Below the pieces are notes generated by a model. That model ran no database searches. It saw nothing but the letters and a program-made list of their open reading frames with translations, and was not told the DNA's origin. From the NCBI RefSeq assembly GCF_046244365.1, contig NZ_CP176395.1, positions 1,984,001 through 2,048,000 of the forward strand: DNA of 64,000 nt, read 5' to 3'. The position numbers were made by a program, and so were the translations under genes. Source of the DNA: Paenibacillus_V sp046244365. GTDB taxonomy: Bacteria > Bacillota > Bacilli > Paenibacillales > NBRC-103111. Below, piece by piece: positions 1-9,416 of the stretch (positions are counted from its first letter, which is position 1; each line of letters begins with the position of its first letter).

Positions 1-27
1 TAATGAAAGCATCTAAAGGAGGCCTGT

Positions 28-594
28 ATGAAGACAATTATCTATATGGTTAGGCATGGAGAATCACCATACAATGAAGGAAATGAAAGAACAAGAGGGC
101 TTACCCCAAAAGGAAAGATCGATATTGAAAAAGTAACGAAGTTACTTATAGGTGAAGGAATAGATATGATTATATCAAGTCCTTATACTCGAGCAATTCT
201 TAGTGTTGAGGGATTGGCCGAGCACTTAAAGTTAGATATTAAAGTATTTGAAGATCTTAGAGAACGTCATTTTGCATCTTATATTATTGAAAATGCAGAG
301 TTAATGTCTAGTATCAGAGAGAGTTTTAATGACCCTAATTATACCTTTCCGGGTGGAGAGTCTAATGCTGATTGTCAGAAAAGAGCAATCTCAGTTCTAA
401 AACCCATATTAAAAGAGCACAGAGGGAAGAAAATAGCAATCGGGACTCATGGTCTTGTAATGACTTTGATGATGAATCATTTTGATTCAGCTTTTGGCTT
501 GGAGTTTTTGAATCAATTAAAGAAACCAGATATCTATAAAATGCAATTCGAGGACTTAGAATTAGAAGAAGTAACAAGAATGTGGAATGATTAG
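28..594 (+). CDS. histidine phosphatase family protein (phosphoglycerate-mutase-like)
   Basis: The product is 188 aa. It begins with the phosphohistidine motif of the branch-1 histidine phosphatase superfamily, MVRHGES at residues 7-13, and has a second conserved histidine in GTHGLVM near residue 150. Both are needed to build the phospho-acceptor pocket. A strong AAAGGAGG Shine-Dalgarno lies about 6 nt before the ATG. The substrate cannot be told from sequence; small Bacillales members act on phospho-sugars or nucleotides. The gene is AT-rich and stands alone, followed by copies of the dispersed repeat rather than an operon partner, which suggests an accessory single-gene block. Confidence 0.9.
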   Translation: MKTIIYMVRHGESPYNEGNERTRGLTPKGKIDIEKVTKLLIGEGIDMIISSPYTRAILSVEGLAEHLKLDIKVFEDLRERHFASYIIENAELMSSIRESFNDPNYTFPGGESNADCQKRAISVLKPILKEHRGKKIAIGTHGLVMTLMMNHFDSAFGLEFLNQLKKPDIYKMQFEDLELEEVTRMWND

Positions 595-653
595 ATTTTA
601 TAAGGTTTATCGAAGAGGACTGTGACATCACACAACACCATATTAAAGCATTG

Positions 654-681
654 GGGCGATCGCCCCTCGGTCTGCCCGAGG
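654..681. other. two adjacent palindromes (possible terminator-like structure)
   Basis: A perfect 14-bp palindrome GGGGCGATCGCCCC (654-667) overlaps a short hairpin CCTCGG/CCGAGG (665-681). No U-run follows, so it is not a clear intrinsic terminator. It sits between the phosphatase gene and the first dispersed-repeat pair. Confidence 0.4.
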
Positions 682-692
682 GATCTCGGAAT

Positions 693-789
693 TAAGCTAA
701 AGGGTACGATAGTGCAAATATCAGGGTGCAGATCACTGCGGCGACTGCTCCCTGTTTCTGTTGAAGTAACGGGCAGAATAACGCAACTA
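693..789 (+). repeat. dispersed repeat, units 1 and 2 flanking a hairpin
   Basis: Unit 1 (693-720) contains CTAAAGGGTACGATAG and unit 2 (761-789) contains GTAACGGGCAGAATAA. They are direct copies of one motif, separated by an imperfect stem GGGTGCAG/CTGCTCCC around 724-752. The same unit-hairpin-unit plan recurs at 46.6, 49.0 and 51.0 kb. It fills most of the 315-base gap before the next gene. Confidence 0.75.
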
Positions 790-909
790 TCCATTCCCTT
801 GAGTCGCATGTATGTTAGCGGTATTTAGTTTATACGTGTTTGGAACAAACAGTACATTTGCTTCGTCTATTAGATAGAATAATTTTACATTTGAAGAGGA
901 GAGGACGAA

Positions 910-1602
910 TTGAAGAAACATTTTATTGCTGGTGTGTTGTGTGGTGCCTTCTTAATGGCAACAACTTCTGTATTTGCTTCAAGTGTAATTGATGCAACAA
1001 TCTTTCCAAGTAAAGTTACTTTTTTTCTAGCTAACGGGCTCTCCAAAGAAGTACAACTACAGGAAAGTGAGGAGGTGCTTAACTATAATAACAAGGCATA
1101 TGTACCTCTTCGTTTATTCGCTGAGGGCAGTGGTGCTCTAGTAGAATACACACAAGCCTCTCCTGAGACGGATAACAAACATAAAATAGATGTTCACTAT
1201 ATTGCTGAAGAGGCTCTTTCAGAGCAAACTTCAAATGCAGATGGTAATAAGCCGCTTGAAGACTCAAGGGAACTGCAGCTACAAGATATGCTTGTTTTAA
1301 TTCTACTTCCACATATGCAGGAGAAAATTACTGGGGTATACGCAGATGTAATTACAGTACCACCAGTTATTCATCCGGATTATGTAAATGTGAAGAGCAT
1401 TGAAAGGGTAGCTGCTTTTCGTGGTTTTGATTTTTTAATCACATTAGATGCTCAGCCCATAGTCGGTCCTCATATCCCTGTCGGCGAAGATGTACTTACA
1501 TATCGGATCTCGTCGGCAGGTGTTGAGCTTAAAAATTTTGAACATCTTAGAGGACCCGATAAGGATGATTTCCTCCCCAATTACCAAAATCTTTTGAAGT
1601 AA
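910..1602 (+). CDS. secreted DUF3888-type protein with stalk-like N-terminal region
   Basis: The product is 230 aa from a TTG start preceded by GAAGAGGAGAGG. Residues 1-23 form a signal peptide (charged start, hydrophobic core, cleavage near VFA-SS). Residues about 30-75 resemble a copper-amine-oxidase-N or stalk domain (NNKAYVPLRLFAEGSG). The C-terminal half, with LQDMLVLILLPHMQ and the GPHIPVGED motif, matches the DUF3888 pattern known from Bacillales secreted proteins of unknown function. The TAA stop lies inside dispersed-repeat unit 3, so the repeat abuts the coding region. No function is inferred. Confidence 0.85.
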   Translation: MKKHFIAGVLCGAFLMATTSVFASSVIDATIFPSKVTFFLANGLSKEVQLQESEEVLNYNNKAYVPLRLFAEGSGALVEYTQASPETDNKHKIDVHYIAEEALSEQTSNADGNKPLEDSRELQLQDMLVLILLPHMQEKITGVYADVITVPPVIHPDYVNVKSIERVAAFRGFDFLITLDAQPIVGPHIPVGEDVLTYRISSAGVELKNFEHLRGPDKDDFLPNYQNLLK

Positions 1603-1671
1603 CGGGTAACGATAGTTTAACAACAATGCATGCTGTCACAAAATTAGTGGCAGCATGCATTGTTGATTTCG
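1597..1671 (+). repeat. dispersed repeat unit 3 plus long hairpin
   Basis: GTAACGGGTAACGATAGTTT (1599-1618) contains the stop codon of the preceding gene. It is followed by a near-perfect hairpin of about 19 bp per arm (CAACAATGCATGCTG and complement, about 1620-1665) that could act as a bidirectional terminator. Confidence 0.75.
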
Positions 1672-1805
1672 GAAATTCTAAGAAACTCTACATGTTCTTA
1701 TGTATGCTTTAATTAGAACGTTTATTTGAAAATTTGGAAATCATATAGCTTTAAACGGCATGCTAGCATTTGTTATTTTTGATCTTAAGAACTACATTAA
1801 TAACG

Positions 1806-1836
1806 ACGATCAGGAATCTTTTCTGATCGTTTTATT
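1806..1836 (+). terminator. hairpin with T-run
   Basis: Stem ACGATCAG/CTGATCGT (1806-1813, 1823-1830) is followed by TTTTA. The same stem sequence is found at 36826-36857, and its left half at 34491-34499. Confidence 0.6.
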
Positions 1837-1962
1837 TTTATTGATCCATTTTTATAAAAGAAAGAAAAGCAACCGGAACGTCGCCGCGGGAACTAAAATA
1901 AATATATTGATTTCCAAATCAGTGATTGGATTGTCAGTGAAGGCAGCACCAATTTTCTCATT

Positions 1963-1987
1963 TGTCGGACGACAAGAACATAGCCCG
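1963..1987 (+). repeat. TGTCGG-GACAAGAAC terminal-type motif
   Basis: TGTCGGACGACAAGAACAT matches the reverse complement of 36876-36892 and the first bases of the repeats at 14163 and 36973. It looks like an isolated transposon end; see findings. Confidence 0.5.
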
Positions 1988-2003
1988 ATTCAAACCCGCA
2001 TAA

Positions 2004-2219
2004 CTGGGACTGTCGACAAAGCACGGTTAGGGATTAAATTCCCTAGCCGTGCTTTAGCTTTTGGCGTATTTCCTCTTGAATTATTATGATTTTCGATGGC
2101 TAACTTCCCCCTTATACCGCTCTTATCATACGTTTTATGTTTAAAGCCAATGCGGAAAAAAGGCAATATTCGGTGGCGTTCCGAATGCCTTTCTTGTAGG
2201 TCTGCGTGAGGTTGTGACA
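2004..2219 (-). mobile_element. insertion sequence remnant (transposase C-terminus and end hairpin)
   Basis: On the minus strand, 2219-2112 encodes a fragment ending SALALNIKRMIRAV followed by TAA, which resembles the C-terminus of IS1182/IS4-like transposases. Downstream of the stop lies a 16-bp-arm hairpin (2018-2033/2040-2055) next to GACTGTCGACAAA, an arrangement I associate with IS1182-type ends. No longer reading frame is preserved. The rest of the 1603-2788 gap (about 2220-2700) shows no recognisable gene. Confidence 0.45.
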
Positions 2220-2788
2220 TCTTTATGCTGGTAGGGGCTTGTTTTTTGTTTTAAGCGCTGAGTAGCCTATGTAAGCCTGCGTTTTTCCGCGGGTTCTTTG
2301 GCATGCTTGTAATTTGGAGGAGCAAGGAACGGCTAACGGAGTCTCCTTCGCGAGAATGTGATCGCCTTTGAAATCATGTGAAGGCCGCAGGCGGCATCTC
2401 ATCCAAGATCAAAAATACTCCGCACCTCTCCGCGTTAACGTATATCCTTCTCCAAAACACGCCGTTTTTCTTGTTATTTCCGCATTTATACGATGCATCG
2501 AGGCATTTTCGCCATTCGGTTTGTGACTGGGAAACAGTTTATTGACGTATTTTTGCGGTTCGGATTAAAGTAAGCCTACAGTCAATCGGCGATGCGAAAG
2601 GGATGGCCACTCGATCGCTCATCGTGCCGGATGCTGAAATGATGAAGCTGGAATCGTAAAGGTAAAATGCAGCGAGGAGGAATCATCTTGGCAAACAAGC
2701 GCTAGCTGGCAGCGCGTATTGAAAACAAGGGAGAGAGAACCCAGATCCTTGGATCGTACAAAAGAGGGTTCGGGAAAGGGACTAAAGC

Positions 2789-3697
2789 ATGAATACTGTA
2801 CTCGGCAGAAGGTTGTACCGTCATAGGTGGTTGTATGTCATGATGCTGCCCAGCTTGGTTTACTACATTGTATACAAGTATATTCCCATGTTTGGGCTGG
2901 TTATTGCCTTTAAGGATTATAGAATTATGGATGGCTTGTGGCATAGCTCGTGGGTAGGGCTGGCCCATTTCAAAGAAGTGTTCGGCAATCGCGACTTTGT
3001 TAGTCTGCTGCGCAATACGCTTGTGATCAGCGGCTACAAGATGGTTTTCGGCACCTTACCGGAACTCTTTCTTGCCCTGCTGCTAAATGAGGTGCGTGTT
3101 CGCTGGTATAAGAAGACGGTACAAACGATTGTCTATTTCCCCTATTTTTTATCGTGGGTCATCATTTATGGGATCTTGCTGATGTTTTTGTCTCCAAGCA
3201 CAGGGCTCATCAATGATCTCTTAAAAGAGTGGGGATTAAAACCGATTAGTTTCTTAACATCGAACGATTGGTTCAGAAGTATTCTGGTTTCTTCCGAAAT
3301 ATGGAAGGACGTCGGATTTGGCTCCATCATCTATTTGGCCGCAATTGCCGGTATCGATCCGCATTTATACGAAGCGGCGACGATGGACGGTGCGGGCAGA
3401 TGGCGGCGAATGTGGCATATCACGGTGCCTAGCATCATGAATGTGTTCGTCCTGCTCATGATTTTGAAAGTGGGGCATATTCTTGATGCGGGCTTTAGTC
3501 AAATCTATGTGTTGTACAATTCGCTCGTTTACAAGACAGCGGATATTATCGACACCTGGGTATTTAGAAGAGGATTGGAGCAGATGCAGTATAGCTATGC
3601 GACAGCCGTAGGGTTGTTTAAATCCGTTGTCGGGTTGATCTTGATTTTTGTAACCAATAAGATAGCCAAAAAATTCGGACAAGCGGGTATCTGGTAA
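2789..3697 (+). CDS. LplB-type carbohydrate ABC transporter permease (locus 1)
   Basis: The product is 302 aa and is an inner-membrane permease of the binding-protein-dependent transport family, LplB branch. It has six predicted membrane segments, beginning LYVMMLPSLVYYIVY at about residues 14-28. The cytoplasmic EAA loop, which docks the ATPase, is visible as EAATMDGAGRWRRMW near residues 195-209. Substrates of this branch are complex or uronic oligosaccharides. It is the first gene of a + strand run with a second permease, lipoprotein and sensor. No ATPase gene is nearby; such systems commonly share a distant MsmX-like ATPase. The Shine-Dalgarno is weak (AAAGGGAC). Confidence 0.93.
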   Translation: MNTVLGRRLYRHRWLYVMMLPSLVYYIVYKYIPMFGLVIAFKDYRIMDGLWHSSWVGLAHFKEVFGNRDFVSLLRNTLVISGYKMVFGTLPELFLALLLNEVRVRWYKKTVQTIVYFPYFLSWVIIYGILLMFLSPSTGLINDLLKEWGLKPISFLTSNDWFRSILVSSEIWKDVGFGSIIYLAAIAGIDPHLYEAATMDGAGRWRRMWHITVPSIMNVFVLLMILKVGHILDAGFSQIYVLYNSLVYKTADIIDTWVFRRGLEQMQYSYATAVGLFKSVVGLILIFVTNKIAKKFGQAGIW

Positions 3698-3720
3698 CGT
3701 GAGGAGGTGAGAGACATCAA

Positions 3721-4605
3721 ATGACAACTGACAAATCTTTACGTACGAGAATGGGGAATATGGGGATTTACTTACTGCTGGGGCTTGTCGCCTTTTCCGC
3801 CTTGTTTCCGCTTGTGTATGTATTCGTCGTATCCATTACACCCATGTCGGAGGTAGCGAGGAACGGCGGATTCAACGTATTTCCCCACGAGGTAAACTTT
3901 CAGGCCTATAAAGCCGTATTTTCTAGTCCGCTTGTCCCAAAGGCGCTTCAAGTCACCATTACGGTCACCGTCCTCGGCACATTGGCTAATTTGCTATTTA
4001 CGATGCTGATGGCTTATCCGTTAGCGACGAAGAGCCTGCCGTTTCGCAGCACGATACTTATGTTTCTGGTGTTCACCCTTTTATTTGGCGGCGGGTTGAT
4101 CCCAACCTATCTGGTGGTACATGCTACCGGTCTTATTGACACACTTGGGGCTTTGATCGTTCCCGGGCTGATCTCGACGTTTTATTTATTCATCATGAAA
4201 ACCTTCTTCGAGAATTTCCCGGAAGAATTGATCGATTCGGCGAGAATCGACGGAGTCGGCGAAATTCGATTGCTGTTCTCGATCATTTTGCCGCTGTCTA
4301 AGCCGGTTATTGCAACGTTGGGACTGTTTTATGGGGTAACTCACTGGAACGACTTTTTCTCCGCTATTATGTATATCAACAATCCGGATCTGATGCCGCT
4401 GCAAGTCGTTCTTCGCAATATGCTGGTTGGTTCGACAATGGCCAGCGATCTGCAGTTGATGAGTCCGCAGCTGATGGCCGAAGTCCCGGGCGAGACGTTC
4501 AAGATGGCGCTCGTGATCGTCTCCACCATCCCGATTATGCTGGTCTATCCGTTTCTGCAAAAATATTTGACACAGGGCATGCTTTTAGGTGCCGTTAAAG
4601 GCTAA
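3721..4605 (+). CDS. YtcP/LplC-type carbohydrate ABC transporter permease (locus 1)
   Basis: The product is 294 aa and is the partner permease of the preceding gene. The hydrophobic start GIYLLLGLVAFSALFPLVYVF is typical of the MalG-like YtcP branch, and the EAA loop DSARIDGVGEIRLLF lies near residue 171. The conserved C-terminus (YPFLQKYLTQGMLLGAVKG) is shared almost word for word with the permeases at 33404 and 59559. AGGAGGTGA precedes the ATG by about 9 nt, 23 bases after the first permease, so the pair is probably co-transcribed. Confidence 0.93.
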   Translation: MTTDKSLRTRMGNMGIYLLLGLVAFSALFPLVYVFVVSITPMSEVARNGGFNVFPHEVNFQAYKAVFSSPLVPKALQVTITVTVLGTLANLLFTMLMAYPLATKSLPFRSTILMFLVFTLLFGGGLIPTYLVVHATGLIDTLGALIVPGLISTFYLFIMKTFFENFPEELIDSARIDGVGEIRLLFSIILPLSKPVIATLGLFYGVTHWNDFFSAIMYINNPDLMPLQVVLRNMLVGSTMASDLQLMSPQLMAEVPGETFKMALVIVSTIPIMLVYPFLQKYLTQGMLLGAVKG

Positions 4606-4631
4606 TCGACGAACAATAGGGGGCATTCCGA

Positions 4632-6242
4632 ATGAAAAAAAAGGTTAAATCTGCGCTGATTATGACGCTGGTTCTTGCCACGGGCGCAGTTTCCGCTTGC
4701 AGCACGAAGAAAGATACCGATACGCCGCAGCCGCAGGGCAATGGTGCCGCTACGGCAACCCCTGCAGCAACCGACAGCGGAAAACGGGAAACCATTGAAA
4801 TTTTCAGCAGCAACCCAAACGCGAACAGCGCACTCCCGCCTGAGAGCGAAGATTTCGTTAAGCAGGCGATCGAAAAGAAGTTTAACGTAACGCTGAAATT
4901 GACTTACAATATGGTAGAGGGCACAGACCGGTACAACAAGCTTAATGTTCGCCTCGCATCGAACGATTCGCCTGACATTATTGTCAGCGGGGGCACACCA
5001 GCGCTCGATTACAAAAAGAACGGGGTACTGGCGGATATAAACGAATTTGTCAGTCCGGAGAAAATGCCGAATTATTTCAAATGGACGACACCGGAAGTCG
5101 TATTTAAACGATATTCAATGGACAAATCGAAGCCGGAAATTCAGCGGATTCCGATTCCTGTCGTGAAAAGATCGCTTGTATCCTATTACATCCGTCAGGA
5201 TTGGCTGGATAAACTCGGCTTGAAGGTTCCGACCAATCTGGATGAGTTCATGAAAGTAGCGCATGCGTTTACATTCAACGATCCGGATGGCAACGGCAAG
5301 AACGATACGTACGGATTTTCCGTATCGGCCGGCGGAAACGGGACGGGGGTCGATTGGCCGCAATTTGCGGCAAATGGGCTCGAAGGCGTGCTCTATACGA
5401 AGGACAACAAAGTTGTTCATTATCAGATGGATCCGCGGACGGAAGCCGTGCTGCGTGATATCAACAAGATGGTCAAAGACGGCTCTGTAGATCCGGACTG
5501 GTTCCTGCAAAAAGGGACTGCGCACATCGATAAAGCCGTGCAGGGGAAAGTTGGCATCATCCGTGATGCAAGCGGAAAGTTCGGATTGGAGAGCGTTCCG
5601 ACTTCAGGAGCAAGCCGCAGCAAGGAAATTAATCCGAAAGCGGCCTGGACGGCATTTAACCCGAATGAAGGGATTCCGTTCTGGCAAGAAAATCTTCCTG
5701 GTCCCGGATTCCTGGTTACGAAAACAGCAGCCCAAAATCCGGCTAAGGTACAGAAGGCTTTCCAAATCATCGATTATTTGTCGAGCGAAGAAGGCTACTT
5801 GCTGTCGCATTACGGCAAAGAAGGCGTTCATTACACCCGCAAAGGAAATGTAATCACGATCATGCCCGAGAATGTAAAGAGGGATATCGAGGACAAAGGA
5901 AACTGGCTTGGAATCTATCAAGTGTTCAATCAGGATGAAGCGCGAACGATTGGTTTGGAAGTCATCGATCCAAGAGAAACGGATAAAGACAGAGAGATCA
6001 TCAAGAAGCTCAGAAGCTACCCGATCTCGACGAGTATTGGAACGAATGTAGCACCGCCCCAAGGTGTGGATCTCCCGGCGCAGTCTAAGCTTGAGAATGA
6101 AACGATGGCCAAAATTGCCTTGGGCGAATTGCCGCCGGAACAATGGAAAACGACGCTCGATAAGATCATGAATGAATTGGGCGGCAAAGCTCTTCTCGAT
6201 TCGTATACGGAACAAGCAAGAGCGGCCGGCGTCATTAAATAG
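4632..6242 (+). CDS. extracellular solute-binding lipoprotein (locus 1)
   Basis: The product is 536 aa. A lipoprotein signal ends in the lipobox VSAC with the lipidated cysteine at residue 23, followed by a low-complexity linker rich in P, A and T. The mature part fits the family 1-like (LplA/YtcQ) binding proteins of about 500-560 aa. A calcium-binding-like loop NDPDGNGKNDTYGF (about residues 216-229) is typical of this group. It should capture an oligosaccharide outside the membrane for the two upstream permeases, 26 bases away. Order permease-permease-binding protein is reversed compared with the locus at 30.7-34.3 kb. Confidence 0.93.
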   Translation: MKKKVKSALIMTLVLATGAVSACSTKKDTDTPQPQGNGAATATPAATDSGKRETIEIFSSNPNANSALPPESEDFVKQAIEKKFNVTLKLTYNMVEGTDRYNKLNVRLASNDSPDIIVSGGTPALDYKKNGVLADINEFVSPEKMPNYFKWTTPEVVFKRYSMDKSKPEIQRIPIPVVKRSLVSYYIRQDWLDKLGLKVPTNLDEFMKVAHAFTFNDPDGNGKNDTYGFSVSAGGNGTGVDWPQFAANGLEGVLYTKDNKVVHYQMDPRTEAVLRDINKMVKDGSVDPDWFLQKGTAHIDKAVQGKVGIIRDASGKFGLESVPTSGASRSKEINPKAAWTAFNPNEGIPFWQENLPGPGFLVTKTAAQNPAKVQKAFQIIDYLSSEEGYLLSHYGKEGVHYTRKGNVITIMPENVKRDIEDKGNWLGIYQVFNQDEARTIGLEVIDPRETDKDREIIKKLRSYPISTSIGTNVAPPQGVDLPAQSKLENETMAKIALGELPPEQWKTTLDKIMNELGGKALLDSYTEQARAAGVIK

Positions 6243-6316
6243 CCTAGGGACACCTTACAGTTCCTTGAGCCGCCGCTGCTCTTGGAAAGTCTTTCATCGT
6301 ATAAGGGGGAATCCGG

Positions 6317-8527
6317 TTGTACAGAAATTGGTTTTACCGGCTGCTGCTATCCTACTTGCCCGTGTTTATCATCATCGTTGCAGGGTTGCTGCTGATCTCC
6401 TTTATGGTCGTGAGCGATCTTTCCAAGAGAGCGGCTTCCAAAGCTAACGAAGCATTTATCAGGGATGTGCTACAGACCGTCGACAAGCCATTGCGGGAAA
6501 TCGACCAAGCCCTGACGCGAGAAATTCTTGCAAACCGCGATATTCATCATTTTATTGTTGCGGGAAGGAATACAGGCTTTTCCTCTTACGATGTAGCACT
6601 AAAACTAAGGCAGATCAGAGAAGAATACCCGCTAATCGAATCCGTCTATGTCGTACGCGATCCGGAGCATATGGGCGATGTGGTGCTCGAAAACTCCGTT
6701 TTGAAAATGAACCTTTTCAGCGACCGGTCTTTCCTGGAAGGACTACTGCAGGACAACCGTCCCTATAACTGGTCGGGCTTAAGAGAGTTTGCCGAGATGT
6801 CCGATCATTCGGTCAAGGTCGTTTCTTTGGCAAGAAAGATCAATTTATCGCCGCCCGGTTTTATGGTTGTGAATGTAAATGTGGAGCGGCTGCAGTCGCT
6901 GATCGAGGAGATGTCCGGCTCGCCCCTTAATTATGTGAGCTTATTCGACGCTCAAGGCAAAAAAATAATGGCGGCCGGTCTGGACCCGAAGGATGATTCT
7001 TCACGGGATGACTTAACCCGCCTGACTTCGCGATACACTTCCTTTGAAATTCGCGGCGGGTTTAAGTATATCGGGCTGCTTGGCTCCATATCGGCCTTCA
7101 CCTATGGGGCTATAATGATCGGGCTGATTTCCGTTGTTTTCGGAATTGTCTGGATCGTTTTCATCAGTCGCAGGAACTACAAGCCAATGGAAAGAATATT
7201 GGACCGGCTGCATGCCATCAAAAAGCCCCGGGAAGGCTATCAAACAAACCTTGACGAATTCAAAACGATCGAATCGGCCATTGTCACGATGACAGAGGAA
7301 ACGAACAGATTTGAAAAGCAGGTGGAAGAAAGTTTGCTTTATACGCGGCATGCGATCTTCCTTGATCTTCTGGCCGGTAAGCAACCGATATTGACGGAAC
7401 AATTGGGAGAGTTTCGCGAAGGTACCGTACCGGATTTTGGACGGAAAACAACGGCGGTAGCGGTAGCGGAGATCGACGGCTACACGGCATTTCGTTCGCG
7501 TTTTTCTGTCGAGGACCAAAATCTGTTCAAATTCGTTGTGGAGAAAAGTCTGGGCGAGCTTGCCGAGGATGTTGCGGTCTCCATCTGGATGGAGTGGATT
7601 GACGATCATCGCCTGGCAATGATTTTACAAGCCCCCGAGTCAGGGAGCAGCCGGTTTGCCCGACTGTGCGAGCTGGCTGGAAAGTGGATGAAAACTAGGC
7701 TGCCGTTTACGGCTACTTTCGGCATGGGCGCCGATGTAGAAAATATTAATCAGGCCTCTCTTTCTTATGAATCCGCACTTTATTGCCTCAAATTCAAAGC
7801 TTCCTTGGGCAAAGACCGGGTCATTGCATCACAGGATATGGATCGCAGCTCACAAGGGGAAATGTTCAATTTTAACCATGTGCTGGTTGTCCAGTCGTTT
7901 GTGCAATCGTTTAAGAGGGGGGAAGCGGAGTGGGCCGACAAATGCCGGACACTCTTTGACGAAATTGGCAACAGCGTGTTTACGAAGGATGATTTGAACA
8001 ACTTGATCAACTACACCGTATTCTACATTCGTCGCGTCATGATGGACCTATCCGCAGAATGGTTAAAGAAATGGGAGCAGGAAGTCATGCCGAACGTACT
8101 CGATATGATGGATTCGGCCGAAACGCTTGAAGAGGTTGCGTCCGGTTTCATGCATCTGCTTAGCGATCTGTGGAATCAGATGGAATTGGACCGTACGCGG
8201 AAAAACAACTATAGCTTTTTGATAGAAGTCAGGCGGTTTATCGAACTTCATTATGGAAATCCGGATCTCTCACTCATTTATTTAAATGATAAATTCGGGA
8301 TAAGCGGAAAGTATTTGAGCCAGTTGTTTAAAGAGGAGTTTGGAGAAAGCTTTATAGATTTTCTGGTTCGGATCAGAATGGAGAATGCCAGAAAGCTTTT
8401 GCATGAAAGTAATGATTCCATTCAGGAAATTGCCAACAAGGTAGGGTATACCACTTCCATTGCTTTTATCCGGACTTTCAAAAAAACGTTCGGATCAACT
8501 CCAGGGGATTATCGGAAACAAGCGTAG
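6317..8527 (+). CDS. membrane-anchored AraC-family sensor-regulator (locus 1)
   Basis: The product is 736 aa from a TTG start behind AAGGGGGA. A membrane segment lies at residues about 8-33 and a second near 250-275, enclosing an extracellular region of Cache-like size. The cytoplasmic C-terminus (about 638-736) carries two AraC helix-turn-helix motifs (FGISGKYLSQLFKEEFG and IQEIANKVGYTTSIAFIRTFK). This one-protein sensor-regulator design is common beside LplB/YtcP transporters in Paenibacillus, where it is expected to sense extracellular glycan products and activate the locus. The gene lies 74 bases after the lipoprotein. Confidence 0.9.
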   Translation: MYRNWFYRLLLSYLPVFIIIVAGLLLISFMVVSDLSKRAASKANEAFIRDVLQTVDKPLREIDQALTREILANRDIHHFIVAGRNTGFSSYDVALKLRQIREEYPLIESVYVVRDPEHMGDVVLENSVLKMNLFSDRSFLEGLLQDNRPYNWSGLREFAEMSDHSVKVVSLARKINLSPPGFMVVNVNVERLQSLIEEMSGSPLNYVSLFDAQGKKIMAAGLDPKDDSSRDDLTRLTSRYTSFEIRGGFKYIGLLGSISAFTYGAIMIGLISVVFGIVWIVFISRRNYKPMERILDRLHAIKKPREGYQTNLDEFKTIESAIVTMTEETNRFEKQVEESLLYTRHAIFLDLLAGKQPILTEQLGEFREGTVPDFGRKTTAVAVAEIDGYTAFRSRFSVEDQNLFKFVVEKSLGELAEDVAVSIWMEWIDDHRLAMILQAPESGSSRFARLCELAGKWMKTRLPFTATFGMGADVENINQASLSYESALYCLKFKASLGKDRVIASQDMDRSSQGEMFNFNHVLVVQSFVQSFKRGEAEWADKCRTLFDEIGNSVFTKDDLNNLINYTVFYIRRVMMDLSAEWLKKWEQEVMPNVLDMMDSAETLEEVASGFMHLLSDLWNQMELDRTRKNNYSFLIEVRRFIELHYGNPDLSLIYLNDKFGISGKYLSQLFKEEFGESFIDFLVRIRMENARKLLHESNDSIQEIANKVGYTTSIAFIRTFKKTFGSTPGDYRKQA

Positions 8528-8557
8528 CCATGTGAAAGTGAAGGGAGCTTCGATCGT

Positions 8558-9394
8558 ATGAGTAAGATTTGTTTGCCAACCAACTATTATCAGCAGTTCG
8601 ATGCCGACTTCGATCGGGACGTGCCTGGCGAAGGCTTCGGCGGCTGGAAGAAAGCGAACTTAACCCTCAACCTCGAACGCACGGCCGTCGTCGTTATGCA
8701 TGCATGGGACTGCGGGACACAGGAGCAGTTTCCGGGCTGGCACCGAGCGGTCGAATATTTGCTGCGTTCTTACGACATTTGCGAGAAGGTATTTCCGGAG
8801 CTGCTGACGGCAGTCCGCAGCAGTCCGCTCAAGCTCATCCACGTCGTGTCGAGCGGAGATTACAGCTCTCATTACCCGGGGTATCGGCTTGTCAAAGAGC
8901 TGGCTGGTGCCGCGCCTGGTATTGAGCGTGTAGAAGCGGACGAAGTACTCAAGGAACTGAGTGCTTTCCGTGCGGCCAACGTATTCCCAGGCTCTAATAA
9001 TCAACCCGATATTACCAAAGGGAGAACGATGATGAAGTTTGCGCGGGAAGCCGAGCCGGTCGGCAACGAGCTGATCACGGAAACGTCCCATGAGCTCTTC
9101 CGCTTGTGCCAGCACTTCGGCATCAATCACCTCATTTACACCGGCTTTGCGATCAACGGCTGCCTTTGGACTTCCCCTGGGGGGATGTACGACATGATGC
9201 GGCACGGCATCATGTGTTCGGCCATTCGGCAGGCGGTAGCGGCCATAGAAAACAAAGAAACAGCCAGAGAGGAACGCGCCAAAGAAATCGCGCTATGGCA
9301 AGTAGCGCTGCTATATGGTTTTGTTTACGATTCCGACGACTTCATAACCGCCTTGCGTGATTCCGGAAGTGAACGATTGACCATACATGATTAA
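8558..9394 (+). CDS. isochorismatase-like cysteine hydrolase
   Basis: The product is 278 aa. The fold markers of the isochorismatase-like hydrolase family are visible: a beta strand ending in aspartate (VVVMHAWDCGT, near residues 47-57), a lysine in DITKGRTMMKF, and the nucleophile region TGFAINGCLWTSPGGM with the cysteine near residue 206. Family members hydrolyse amide or vinyl-ether bonds in small molecules. The N-terminal 40 residues and the wide spacing are unlike nicotinamidase, so the substrate is unknown. Its place between a sensor and a secreted lyase-like protein suggests a role in breakdown of a modified sugar. Start supported by GAAGGGAGC. Confidence 0.82.
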   Translation: MSKICLPTNYYQQFDADFDRDVPGEGFGGWKKANLTLNLERTAVVVMHAWDCGTQEQFPGWHRAVEYLLRSYDICEKVFPELLTAVRSSPLKLIHVVSSGDYSSHYPGYRLVKELAGAAPGIERVEADEVLKELSAFRAANVFPGSNNQPDITKGRTMMKFAREAEPVGNELITETSHELFRLCQHFGINHLIYTGFAINGCLWTSPGGMYDMMRHGIMCSAIRQAVAAIENKETAREERAKEIALWQVALLYGFVYDSDDFITALRDSGSERLTIHD

Positions 9395-9416
9395 TAAATT
9401 CAAGGGAGGAGAAGTC